Source of the DNA: Corynebacterium kutscheri | Lineage (GTDB): Bacteria; Actinomycetota; Actinomycetes; Mycobacteriales; Mycobacteriaceae | Length of the DNA: 64,000 nt | Direction: 5' to 3' | Assembly (NCBI RefSeq): GCF_000980835.1 | Contig: NZ_CP011312.1 | Location: 2,170,001 to 2,234,000 of the forward strand | Part shown: piece by piece, positions 40,172 through 48,435 of the stretch | Numbering within the stretch: the stretch's first letter is position 1 | Layout of the letters: every line of letters begins with the position of its first letter | The notes under the pieces: model-generated | What the model saw: only the letters and a program-made list of their open reading frames with translations | Told to the model about the DNA's origin: nothing | Databases searched by the model: none | Program-made: the position numbers and the translations under genes

Positions 40172-41995
40172 ATGACTCCCAGCACTTTCGATGCCCAAGA
40201 CACCAGCGCTCGCCCAACTCGCCTTCAACGTCATGCGTGGCATCGTAAAGCCTCAAAACCGGTCACCTATTGGATGATGACCTTAGTTTTAGTTAGCCTT
40301 TTCCATTGGCGACTACCCGATTATCGGTGGATACTCATCCATATTTTCACCCTTGGCATTCTCACAAACTCGATTATGCTGTGGAGCCAACATTTCACCG
40401 AGAAGTTTCTTCATGCCCCGCTCGCTGAACATACCCGCATCTGGCAGCTGCGTCGCTTCTGGATTCTTAATTTCGGCATCATTGCTGTCATTACTGGTCA
40501 AGCGCTCAAAGAAATAGTTACCTGGCATTGGTGGATCACCTGCACCGGTGCTTTTATTGTGGGCGCCTCACTTACTTTCCATGCCTATTATGTTGCCCGC
40601 CAATTACTGCAAGCCAAACGCGGACAACGCTATGAAGCAAGTGTGCTGGCCTATGTGTGCAGTGCAGCGTGTCTTCCCATCGGCGCGCTAGGCGGTGGAC
40701 TCATGTCCGCAGAACTTTCTTCACCGTGGCAAGAACGCGTACTTTTAGCGCACCTAATTCTTAATATTGGCGGTTTCGTTGGGTTAGCTTCCATGGGTAC
40801 GCTTATGTTACTTTTCCCGGCAATCTGGCGTACCCAAGCAAAAATCGAGCACAATTCCATAGTTCTCGCACTGATGATGCTAGGGCTTATCATCGCTACC
40901 AGCGGTGCGCTTATCGACGAACCTACCTTGCTCGCTGCCGGAATTTTCTTATACATCGCCGGAATTATTGACGCCACATATAACTGGTATCGCTGCGTTA
41001 TCACTGTACTGAGCAACCCACGCGACCGGATCACCTTTGCCGCTGTTTCAGTAGCAATGGCACCGCTATGGCTCATTGGAGCACTAGGCACCCTAGGGGT
41101 TCGAGCACTCCAGACGGACACAATTATTGATATCACTCTTCCCACCATGGCACTGCTAATCGGTTTTGCCGGACAATTACTCATCGGGGTCATGAGCTAT
41201 CTTTTGCCTTCCAATATTGGTGGCGGACCACAGGCAGTGCGTACCGGAATGCTGATCTATGACACCGCTGGGCTTTTCCGATCAACCATGCTCAACGTGG
41301 GATTATGCATCTGGCTTTATACCGAGCATTCTCTGTTGCGCATCGTTACTTCTCTATTATGTTTAGGTTCGCTAGCGATATTCCTAGTGCTTACCCCAAT
41401 TGCCGTGCGCAACCAACTAGGTGTTATTCGTCGTCAACACGAAGCACGCCCAGTACCAGATAAACCAAAGTGGAATCAGATCAACGCAGCCATTGCTATC
41501 CTCGCGTTTATTATCGCTTGTGCCGGCGGTCTTCATCATAACTCTCGTGCTTCATCGCCAGCTCTTCCTACCGCCGCAGCAGATAAAATTACCACCTTGG
41601 AAATCACCGCTCAGGGTACGCATTTTCTTCCCGACGAAGTCCAAGTACCCCAAGGTAATGAACTCCATGTGGTCTTGATTAATGATGATACAAAAGCCCA
41701 CGATATTCGCTTTGAAAATAGTGTTCAATCCGGCCGGGTACTGCCTGGAAAGCGCGTGAAAATCAATGCTGGAATTATCGAAAATGACCAACTCGCCTGG
41801 TGCACCATTGCCGGACACCGAGCACAGGGAATGGAGATGAAAATTATCGCTACTAACGCAGCAGAAATCACCACAGCTAACCCAACACCTACAGCTACCA
41901 CGGCAGAAACCACCTCAGCAACACCTACCACTTCACCGGCTATACCGAGTGAAACAATCGTTATAACTTTGCCGACCCCGGCGCCCCGGCGCTAA
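40172..41995 (+). CDS. Polytopic membrane protein fused to a C-terminal cupredoxin domain
   Basis: A 607-residue protein. Residues about 30-430 form about eleven to twelve membrane helices with membrane histidines (LFHWRLPDYRW, WSQHFTEKF, TFHAYYV). A further helix lies near 450. Residues about 475-555 are a cupredoxin with type-1 copper ligands: His in KAHDIRF and a Cys-x4-His-x4-Met pattern in CTIAGHRAQGM. A Thr/Pro/Ala tail follows. Similar corynebacterial proteins are annotated as copper oxidases; the membrane part may be an electron-transfer or metal module. The final 19 codons lie inside the 58-bp repeat. Oxidase activity is not demonstrated. Confidence 0.8.
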   Translation: MTPSTFDAQDTSARPTRLQRHAWHRKASKPVTYWMMTLVLVSLFHWRLPDYRWILIHIFTLGILTNSIMLWSQHFTEKFLHAPLAEHTRIWQLRRFWILNFGIIAVITGQALKEIVTWHWWITCTGAFIVGASLTFHAYYVARQLLQAKRGQRYEASVLAYVCSAACLPIGALGGGLMSAELSSPWQERVLLAHLILNIGGFVGLASMGTLMLLFPAIWRTQAKIEHNSIVLALMMLGLIIATSGALIDEPTLLAAGIFLYIAGIIDATYNWYRCVITVLSNPRDRITFAAVSVAMAPLWLIGALGTLGVRALQTDTIIDITLPTMALLIGFAGQLLIGVMSYLLPSNIGGGPQAVRTGMLIYDTAGLFRSTMLNVGLCIWLYTEHSLLRIVTSLLCLGSLAIFLVLTPIAVRNQLGVIRRQHEARPVPDKPKWNQINAAIAILAFIIACAGGLHHNSRASSPALPTAAADKITTLEITAQGTHFLPDEVQVPQGNELHVVLINDDTKAHDIRFENSVQSGRVLPGKRVKINAGIIENDQLAWCTIAGHRAQGMEMKIIATNAAEITTANPTPTATTAETTSATPTTSPAIPSETIVITLPTPAPRR

Positions 41996-41997
41996 GC
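41940..41997. repeat. 58-bp direct repeat, left copy
   Basis: Identical over 58 bases to 44068-44125. It contains the last codons and stop of the copper-protein gene (TAA at 41993-41995) and, on the minus strand, a stop codon identical to that of the TM0106-type nuclease gene. It looks like an attachment-site or target duplication made when the island entered the overlap of two convergent genes. Confidence 0.95.
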
Positions 41998-42153
41998 TTC
42001 GGGTCATACTGGTCTAGTGCGCCCCATCTTCGTGATAGTCAGCACGTCCGCCGCCTCATTGACCAGCACGGTAACAATCGGACACCCCATGGCACTTTAG
42101 TGAAAATGCACCATGAACTAACCCACGTTAGCTCGGTTAGACGAAAGGTCAGT

Positions 42154-42177
42154 CGGATGAACACTAGCGTTCATCCG
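42154..42177. repeat. Hairpin in the island's left part
   Basis: Perfect 9-bp arms CGGATGAAC/GTTCATCCG surround a 6-base loop. No T run follows. Its role is unknown. Confidence 0.7.
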
Positions 42178-42277
42178 GCTAAAACGACTTCAAGATGCCA
42201 GCGCGCTCAAAAAATTGAGTGCGCAAAATCAGCATTTCCCTATCCCAAAACAGCTCCTGCACTACGCACTCTCCAAG

Positions 42278-42324
42278 GCGCTAACGCGCCCCGGCGGACG
42301 GCTCCGAGCGGGATGCGTTAGCGC
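42278..42324 (+). terminator. Terminator-like inverted repeat in the island
   Basis: Perfect 10-bp arms GCGCTAACGC/GCGTTAGCGC are 27 bases apart, followed by TCTTTTCCCC. The loop is GC-rich. It would insulate the island promoter from upstream transcription. Confidence 0.5.
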
Positions 42325-42540
42325 TCTTTTCCCCTCCGGCACTTGCCCGCTTCGACTTCACCGTCGAGGCTTCGTCTCGCACAACACGAGTGAGCAAACG
42401 CGTCGACCATATGCCTTGTCGCTGTGTACGGGGCGGCCGGGTTCGTTCTATCTCCGGAGGCTTTCCACAGCTGGGTGTGCAAGGTGCAGGCGCTCGGTAT
42501 GTTCAAAATTGATACGAACCGAGTCAGATGTTCCTGGGGC

Positions 42541-42556
42541 TCTAGGGGCCCCTAGA
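42541..42556. promoter_or_regulatory. 16-bp perfect palindrome just upstream of the island promoter
   Basis: TCTAGGGGCCCCTAGA is fully self-complementary and ends 12 bases before the -35 box at 42569. That position suits binding by a dimeric regulator; it could equally be part of a GGGGC/GCCCC hairpin. Confidence 0.5.
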
Positions 42557-42568
42557 AAAACTCCACCC

Positions 42569-42597
42569 TTGACAGTGCACACTCACACTTCTATTAT
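42569..42597 (+). promoter_or_regulatory. Near-consensus sigma-A promoter of the island operon
   Basis: The -35 box TTGACA (42569-42574) is a perfect match, the spacer is 17 bases and the -10 box TATTAT (42592-42597) matches at five of six. Transcription should start near 42604, giving a 100-base leader before the ATG at 42705. Confidence 0.75.
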
Positions 42598-42704
42598 GAG
42601 GCGCACGCTACTCCTAGTAGCCCTGACACCACCGCATCCTCCAGGATGGATCGAGCAATCGATCGGGATATGCAAGCCCCAAAGCAACGACAGGAGCAAC
42701 TACC

Positions 42705-43271
42705 ATGCATCTCAGATTGCACAAAGCTTTTCTTTCCTCAATTCTGGCAGTAGCACTTCCACTGTCCATGATTCCGGCTCCACATGCACAGGCATCTCCA
42801 AATTTCCCAATCTTGTCGCAAGAGATAAGTAAAGCAGCAACCGACCCTGCTGACTGTGTAAACCTACCTAATAATGAACCAGTTACTGTTCCATATGCAG
42901 CAGTGGCTGCTGCGGAAGAGCTCATCGCCAATGGGGTCATTGATGATGACATCGTTTCTGCACTTAACGACACTGACCCGAACGTTACTGTTGTTGGACC
43001 ACAGCCTCGAGCGTTGCCCGCAGTTGCGGCACTTGCTGTTGCAGGAGTCGCATGGTGCGCCAAAGGGGCATTATCAAGTCTCGTCCCTTCAGCGTTGCAG
43101 GAAATGGTACATCAGGCTAATTCGAATATTCCGCCGCCTGATTGGGTCATGAGCGCCATCTTCGGCTGTGCCGGAGGCCCAATATTAGGAGCACTCACCA
43201 GCCAAGCGGTGCGAGTAAAGTTCGCAGGTGCCGTCCTTGCCACCATTATTAAGCTGAGGAATTTTGGGTAG
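42705..43271 (+). CDS. Island-borne secreted three-cysteine protein of unknown function
   Basis: A 188-residue protein preceded by AGGAG. The signal peptide is about residues 1-30 (LHKAFLSSILAVALPLS, cut after AHAQA). The mature part has three Cys (DCVN, WCAKG, FGCAGG), a polar front half, a hydrophobic Ala/Val helix (VAALAVAGVAWCAKGAL) and a second Gly/Ala-rich hydrophobic C-terminal part (FGCAGGPILGALTS). Small size, export, amphipathic helices and a coupled membrane partner resemble bacteriocin-like effectors, but no known family is recognised. The next gene begins 8 bp before its stop. Confidence 0.75.
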   Translation: MHLRLHKAFLSSILAVALPLSMIPAPHAQASPNFPILSQEISKAATDPADCVNLPNNEPVTVPYAAVAAAEELIANGVIDDDIVSALNDTDPNVTVVGPQPRALPAVAALAVAGVAWCAKGALSSLVPSALQEMVHQANSNIPPPDWVMSAIFGCAGGPILGALTSQAVRVKFAGAVLATIIKLRNFG

Positions 43272-43539
43272 TCTCTGGTTTCCGATCTTCATAATGGTGT
43301 GTGCCACCCTCCTATGCGCTACCGCCATGCTGGCCGCGCATAACACCAGAATAAATCACCCTTTGGTCAAAGATCAATCTGCAGCCGCAGTGTGGTGGTT
43401 CTTTTTTGCAACTCTTTTCTACGCAGTTGCCTGCGTTTTGCTAATGCTGTCGCTGCCACAAGCAACAGCAATCGGCTGCGGCTTCATCGGTCTAATCACT
43501 TGCGCTGCCGGGTACATATCCGCAGGTGGAGGGAAGTAG
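43264..43539 (+). CDS. Island-borne small three-helix membrane protein
   Basis: A 91-residue protein starting at TTG 43264, with GAGGAA just before it and 8 bp overlap with the secreted-protein gene. Three hydrophobic helices (about 4-24, 42-63, 68-86) with a short polar loop after the first helix. Overlap and shape suggest that it acts with the secreted protein, as an immunity or export partner would. No family is recognised. Confidence 0.65.
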   Translation: MGSLWFPIFIMVCATLLCATAMLAAHNTRINHPLVKDQSAAAVWWFFFATLFYAVACVLLMLSLPQATAIGCGFIGLITCAAGYISAGGGK

Positions 43540-44067
43540 CAACCAAAATGCAATTGAGAACCGCAGAAGAATCAAAGGAAACCGTCGAAAAAACTATCTC
43601 TAACGTTTGTGCTTCTCTTAACGCTCGTTGCGTTGACTGCCGCCAAGTTGTCCACGTCCAACCTTGTGTTGGAACGTGGGCTTCGCCATGTCTGCCAACG
43701 CGACAACGTCCGAAAAAAACGGATTGCTAGGTCGCATCTGCATACCCAGCTCAATCGCATGCCTGACCGCCGGCACAATTCCATGCGCATCCTGTGTCGT
43801 GTGTAGGGGCGATGGCAAGTCGAGAATTTTCCGGTTTTGAGGAAAGCAGCAATTCGGAGGAGCACCCAGGAGCCGTAGGAGTGATTTGGAAGGCATAAGC
43901 CGTAGGGTGGGATGAAGGCCAGAGCCTAAGCGACCGTTATCGGCATGCTCGTAGGCATCGATAATCGCCACATCGGTCAAGCGTTGGCCTTGACTACACA
44001 AGCGGTGCTTCGTCTTCAAAGCATGGCGGAAGGCTGTTTCCTCACATGCCGCGGTACCCTGGAACGA
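43540..44067. other. Right part of the island, no clear gene
   Basis: A minus-strand frame of 133 codons (43618-44019) is open but shows no domain, no ribosome site and no supporting context. The DNA could hold eroded coding sequence. I see no terminal inverted repeats matching the left edge and no transposase motif. Confidence 0.45.
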
Positions 44068-44125
44068 CTATACCGAGTGAAACAATCGTTATAACTTTGC
44101 CGACCCCGGCGCCCCGGCGCTAAGC
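44068..44125. repeat. 58-bp direct repeat, right copy
   Basis: Identical to 41940-41997. On the minus strand it encodes the last codons and stop (TAA, 44091-44089) of the TM0106-type nuclease gene; on the plus strand it still reads the tail of the copper-protein gene without its body. Confidence 0.95.
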
Positions 44126-45591
44126 CACTCGCGCACTGCTCGGGTAGCACGGCAATCATCACCGTTATAACTTAAAAGCCGATGGCGCACGTGCTCGTCA
44201 CCGGCTCGCGCTTGCATAAACAGGTTGACCGATTCCTCACCATCGACATCTTGTTCTTCCCAACAAAAACCCGCTTCCGGGGCAACGACTTTCAAACCCA
44301 ACCCACCAGGGCCGACAAGGCTTCGCTTCACCAGTGCAAACACATCAATCCACGAATCAGATTGGATAAAATCTCGCACTTCTTGTTCACTTGGCACCCC
44401 GGGATATTGGCTAAATCTGCGAGCACTAAAGCTAAGCCAGTGGTTTTCCCCATGCGCAGAATAGCAAAATACACCTACCGTTTTTCCATTGGCACTAGCT
44501 TGACGACGCTGTGTGCTCAGCCAATCCCAGAAACGCGCAAAATTCTTTGCCTCTTCTTCTTGCCCTAGGCCATGCCAAATTACAAAATTTCGGTATTCAT
44601 CACCATCAAAGGTTCCCCATAAATAGGCACCTTGATCGAGATATGCTTCCACGTCAATGTCTATTTCTACGTCGAAACGCGGGATATCGTGCCTGGAAAA
44701 ATCAGGTTGACGCAGTACCGCGATATCATCGCGCCATGCTTGGGCTAGCACGCTTGCGGTGCCTAGTTGAGCGTCGATAAGCCCCTGTACCGTATTAATT
44801 CCTTGATCCCGATACGTGTTTGCTCGATCACCAGAAAGATATAGCGAAAGGTCATCACGAGCTACTAGTTCGTCATGGCAATACTGCCAAAACTTACAGC
44901 CCCCGCATTCTTTAACCCGGCGCGCCTGGGTAGGAATTGGCTGGTTTAACGCCTGGTCTAGCCCATGTTGGAGTAAATCTGTATTCAGAATAAAAACCCG
45001 ATGGTGATCCTGTCCGATCACCCCACCACGCTGTGCTGAGAGCCCAACCTCTGCTAAAGCACGCGCAGCTAGCGCCAAAGTATAGGAATCATGTGCATGA
45101 CTTTTGATCTCATAAGCAACCTTATGCTGTATCCCCAAACCCAACCGGGTGGTAGGAATCATCGCAATTTCTTTGCGTGACGACGGCCTAGCAATACGGT
45201 GGTTACTGACAATAACTGGCATATAGTTGCCATCGCCGCGCCGAACCAGGGCGGCGACTCTAAATCGAAAATCAGCGACCTCTAGCATCGGATTAGTAAT
45301 AAGCGTTGCCCCGGAAGCGAGTGCTTCCCAGGTTTCAAAAACTGCTGCTTCCGCATCTGCTACGCGATGAGCAAGATCCCCCGTAGTATCAACACCAATA
45401 TCAATTCGAGAAAAGCGTACGGTATCACCGCGACTAGCTCGGGTGGGAAGCAACGAAAAAACCTCGTCTTGTGCTTCGGCAAGCCGAATACTTCGCGCTA
45501 GCGCCGAGGAGGTGGGAGCAATATCTCCCCATCGTTGTCGTTGTACCATCCGGTAGCGACAACCTACCAGATCTTTTGGCGACAATTTCAT
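44089..45591 (-). CDS. TM0106-family RecB-like putative nuclease
   Basis: A protein of about 500 residues. The N-terminal part has a RecB-like nuclease fold (FSRIDIGVDTT, YEIKSHAHDSYTLALAARAL) and the cysteine cluster CGGCKFWQYC typical of an Fe-S-binding RecB-family nuclease. The C-terminal half is an RNase H-like exonuclease domain (FDVEIDIDVEAYLD, FVIWHG, YNGDDCRATRAVREW). Start taken at the ATG at 45591 with GGAAA before it; a GTG at 45603 is possible. Its last twelve codons lie inside the direct repeat, so the gene end was restored by the island insertion. Confidence 0.82.
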   Translation of the reverse strand: MKLSPKDLVGCRYRMVQRQRWGDIAPTSSALARSIRLAEAQDEVFSLLPTRASRGDTVRFSRIDIGVDTTGDLAHRVADAEAAVFETWEALASGATLITNPMLEVADFRFRVAALVRRGDGNYMPVIVSNHRIARPSSRKEIAMIPTTRLGLGIQHKVAYEIKSHAHDSYTLALAARALAEVGLSAQRGGVIGQDHHRVFILNTDLLQHGLDQALNQPIPTQARRVKECGGCKFWQYCHDELVARDDLSLYLSGDRANTYRDQGINTVQGLIDAQLGTASVLAQAWRDDIAVLRQPDFSRHDIPRFDVEIDIDVEAYLDQGAYLWGTFDGDEYRNFVIWHGLGQEEEAKNFARFWDWLSTQRRQASANGKTVGVFCYSAHGENHWLSFSARRFSQYPGVPSEQEVRDFIQSDSWIDVFALVKRSLVGPGGLGLKVVAPEAGFCWEEQDVDGEESVNLFMQARAGDEHVRHRLLSYNGDDCRATRAVREWLSAGAPGSAKL

Positions 45592-45716
45592 CTCGGTTTC
45601 CACAATGCTCTAAGCCTATTACGATTTTGCAGGTAGTGTGGAATCTGTGCCTCACCTAGACGCACAGAGAATAAAAAGCGCTGCATAATCGTCGGCGACA
45701 AGAGAAAGGATCAATC

Positions 45717-46346
45717 GTGGGACTGCTGAAAAAGCTGCGCAAAGCACGACGTCAAAAGAAAATCGATGTAAAAGCCGCCCAGGCTCGTGCCCGCCAAGAA
45801 GTTAAAACCGCTGCCAAACTTGAACTCAAGCGGGACAAGCTTTTAGCTCAGCAGGAAAACCGATTGTATAAGTCGCAGGCAAAGGCGGCCAAGCGCCAGC
45901 ATAAGTACAACGTTAAAGAAGCTAAAGAAATGCAAAAGCAACTGCGTGCCGGTCGCTTTAATGCTTCCACGATACTTCGCTATGCAACTGCGCTGCGTAC
46001 AATTGCTCCATTTTTATTACCGGTTATCTATCGCCTGATTACCGCTGGACGGGAACAGGTCAGTGCTCAGCGTGCTCGTAAGCTAGGTATTTCTACCGAT
46101 CAGCTAGCGCAGTTTTCTGGCCATGGTGGCCCATTAAAGGCACGTATTTCTGGTATTCGCAGTTCGGTGGCGGCCTCCTCTCTTCCGGTAGGTTTTAAGC
46201 GCGATGTTGAAGAAAGACTAACGGAGTTGGTTATTGCCGTCGATAATTCCGAGTATATGACTAATGATCAACGAACTCGTGCCCATCGCAGCATTACTAA
46301 AGATCTCGATCAAATCACCCAGCAAATTCAAGAAAAGCTGGCTTAA
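45717..46346 (+). CDS. DUF6474 family protein
   Basis: A 209-residue corynebacterial protein starting at GTG with AAAGGA before it. Residues 1-90 are an almost uninterrupted Lys/Arg/Ala/Gln helix (coiled coil), a hydrophobic segment follows (about 96-115, LRTIAPFLLPVIYRLI), and the C-terminal part is helical. No function is known. It has a strong terminator of its own. Confidence 0.75.
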   Translation: MGLLKKLRKARRQKKIDVKAAQARARQEVKTAAKLELKRDKLLAQQENRLYKSQAKAAKRQHKYNVKEAKEMQKQLRAGRFNASTILRYATALRTIAPFLLPVIYRLITAGREQVSAQRARKLGISTDQLAQFSGHGGPLKARISGIRSSVAASSLPVGFKRDVEERLTELVIAVDNSEYMTNDQRTRAHRSITKDLDQITQQIQEKLA

Positions 46347-46352
46347 TTAAAT

Positions 46353-46392
46353 AAAACCCCAGTTCAACAGTGTTGTAATGAACTGGGGTTTT
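46353..46392. terminator. Strong bidirectional terminator
   Basis: A perfect 14-bp stem AAAACCCCAGTTCA/TGAACTGGGGTTTT with a 12-base loop lies between the convergent DUF6474 and response-regulator genes. Confidence 0.93.
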
Positions 46393-46412
46393 GCTGTATC
46401 ACGGATAGGGTT

Positions 46413-47051
46413 TTAAAGAACGCCTTGTTCCCGAGCTGCTGCTACCGCCGAGGTACGAGAACGCACCCCTAATTTGTCATAGATATGCACCAAGTGGCTT
46501 TTTACGGTTGCTTCACTAAGCAGCAAAATCTGACCGATATCTCTATTGGAAGAACCTGAGGCAACAAGTTTCAAAACTTCTAGCTCCCGTGGGGTAAGCG
46601 AGGTACGTGGTGTGCGTACCCGGGTCATAAGGCGGTTAGCAACTGTGGGAGATAGCGTGGAATCTCCTTCTGCTGCTGATCGTACTGCCGCTAATAGTTC
46701 TTCTGGAGGAGCATCTTTTAGTAGATAACCCAGTGCACCAGCCTCAATAGCACCCAAAATATCGGCATCGGTATCGTAATTGGTTACCACCAATACATGC
46801 GGTGGTTTCTCCATAGTGCGTTTAATTTCCTGGGTGGCATCTGCGCCGGTGGCTAATCGGGTACCTTCTACTCCAGCGCCAAAGCGCAGATCCATAAGGA
46901 TGACATCAATGCCACCTGCACGCGCTGCGGCAATGGCTGCTTCGGCAGTGGCCACCTCACCGATTACTTCGATATCGTCAGCGCTTTCGAGAACCGCGCG
47001 CAGACCCAGCCGAACAATTTCGTGGTCGTCGGCAAGCAAAACTCGGATCAT
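46413..47051 (-). CDS. NarL/LuxR-type response regulator
   Basis: A 212-residue two-component regulator. The receiver domain has the acidic pair in LLADDHE, the phospho-acceptor Asp in VILMDLRF and Lys in LLKDAPPEE. A LuxR-type helix-turn-helix follows (LTPRELEVLKLVASGSSNRDI, SEATVKSHLVHIYDKLGV). It lies 61 bp after the kinase gene with which it is likely to work. Confidence 0.93.
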   Translation of the reverse strand: MIRVLLADDHEIVRLGLRAVLESADDIEVIGEVATAEAAIAAARAGGIDVILMDLRFGAGVEGTRLATGADATQEIKRTMEKPPHVLVVTNYDTDADILGAIEAGALGYLLKDAPPEELLAAVRSAAEGDSTLSPTVANRLMTRVRTPRTSLTPRELEVLKLVASGSSNRDIGQILLLSEATVKSHLVHIYDKLGVRSRTSAVAAAREQGVL

Positions 47052-47112
47052 TCATGAACCTTTCGAAGAATATCGGACAAAGAAATAAAGACCTTTGTTT
47101 CTCTCTAACTCT

Positions 47113-48435
47113 TTATAACTTAGTATCCCCTTGTTTGGAAGAGGAATCCAGTAGTGGCGGCGTATCAACCACAGGCGTCTCGACTACATCAGCAGAACTA
47201 ATTGGCAGTGCCACGCTCACCGCTGTGCCGCCTCCAGGAGTTGATTCCACCTCCAAGGTACCGCCTTGTTCCTCGGCACGCTGGCGCATAGCAGAAATAC
47301 CGATATGTCCCAAGCCTGCTGGACGATCCTTAATCGTATTCGGATCAAAGCCTTGCCCATTATCCACCACATCTAACCGCACCTCATTATCGGAATAGCT
47401 CAAGGTCACATGGCATAAGGTGGCATTGGCATGCTTTGCGACGTTACCCATCGCTCCCTGTGCAATACGCAAGAGTGCGGCCTCAGTACGCATCGGTAAT
47501 TGATGTTCCTCACCATCAACTTCGATGCTAAAGTCCGGACCAACCATATGCGTAGCAACCCGCTCTAGCGCACCTTCCAAGTTAGTTTTTGCCAATGCTG
47601 CTGGTTGTAGGGCGGCAATCATAGCGCGCGCCTCGCTTAAATTATCAGCGGCAGTGCGCCGAGCAAGTTCAATGCGCGAAATTGGCACATTTTTTGCGCT
47701 CTCTTCAGCATCTAGGGCAGCAATATCAGTCTCAGCTACCCGCAATAGCATCTGAATGCTGGATAGTCCCTGGGCAACCGTATCGTGAATTTCGTGGGCA
47801 ATGCGCTGTCTTTCGGCAGCGATGCCAGCAGCGCGTTCAGTTTCAGCTAATTGGTTTCTGGTTTCTAGTAGTTCGGTAATAAGTGCTTCACGCTGGCGGG
47901 CACCTTTCCACAATGCTAAAAACGCAAGATGAATACCAATACTGACTAAAGCAGATACCACCGGTCCCATCACCGCGCCAATGGTCAGATGGTTCCAATT
48001 GGCAAAAATTGCAATAGCGGTAGCACCACATACTGCTATCATGCCCCGGTAATCTGGAAGTACTCGCAGGTAAAGAAAAAATAGTGGGAAAACAAGGTAA
48101 ACACTCACCGGCATAATGGGCAGCATGAGTGACCACACCACGGTTAATGCAATAAGGAGGCATACCCGCATCCAAAGACTATCGCTACTACGTACCACAG
48201 AGGCGGCGTAAAGCGCACCAAAAGCAGCGGCAACGCATACTGCCATAACTGCAGTCGCTCGCGGAAAACCTACAATTGTTCCCAAGGTGACAATGAGCAG
48301 CACCGCGGTTAATAAGTTCATAGCAATGCGAAAACTTGCTGCCCCTGGTTGAGAATCATAAGTATCTACATCGCCGGCCCTCATCTGAAGGTCAATCTGG
48401 GAAAACTCACGATCTCGTTCTAGGCTACTACTCAT
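47113..48435 (-). CDS. Membrane sensor histidine kinase (HisKA_3 type)
   Basis: A 440-residue kinase with five to six N-terminal helices and no large sensor domain, a coiled linker, the phosphorylated His in RQRIAHEIHDTVAQGLS, and an HATPase_c domain (NVAKHANA, DNGQGFDP, GLGHIGISAMRQRAEEQGG). The start is the ATG at 48435; a longer frame would be antisense to the neighbouring lipoprotein. Start codons of the two genes share the bases CATG. The signal sensed is unknown; other corynebacterial systems of this type respond to heme or envelope stress. Confidence 0.92.
   Translation of the reverse strand: MSSSLERDREFSQIDLQMRAGDVDTYDSQPGAASFRIAMNLLTAVLLIVTLGTIVGFPRATAVMAVCVAAAFGALYAASVVRSSDSLWMRVCLLIALTVVWSLMLPIMPVSVYLVFPLFFLYLRVLPDYRGMIAVCGATAIAIFANWNHLTIGAVMGPVVSALVSIGIHLAFLALWKGARQREALITELLETRNQLAETERAAGIAAERQRIAHEIHDTVAQGLSSIQMLLRVAETDIAALDAEESAKNVPISRIELARRTAADNLSEARAMIAALQPAALAKTNLEGALERVATHMVGPDFSIEVDGEEHQLPMRTEAALLRIAQGAMGNVAKHANATLCHVTLSYSDNEVRLDVVDNGQGFDPNTIKDRPAGLGHIGISAMRQRAEEQGGTLEVESTPGGGTAVSVALPISSADVVETPVVDTPPLLDSSSKQGDTKL

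Larger units (their letters stand above)
41998..44067. mobile_element. Putative 2.07-kb genomic island between perfect 58-bp repeats
   Basis: The segment separates two convergent genes that would overlap tail to tail by 35 bp if it were removed with one repeat. It carries a strong promoter, several hairpins, a secreted-protein gene with a coupled membrane gene, and no recognisable integrase or transposase. There are no terminal inverted repeats inside the direct repeats, so a classical IS is unlikely. Integration by a missing enzyme, or a satellite mobilised in trans, is the best inference. Confidence 0.65.

Noticed and set aside
42215..42832. 205-codon plus-strand frame across the island promoter
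   Set aside because: It overlaps the promoter, the hairpins and the well-supported secreted-protein gene and shows no protein-like composition.
43618..44019. 133-codon minus-strand frame in the right part of the island
   Set aside because: No domain, no ribosome site and low-complexity neighbours; open frames of this size arise by chance in GC-rich DNA.
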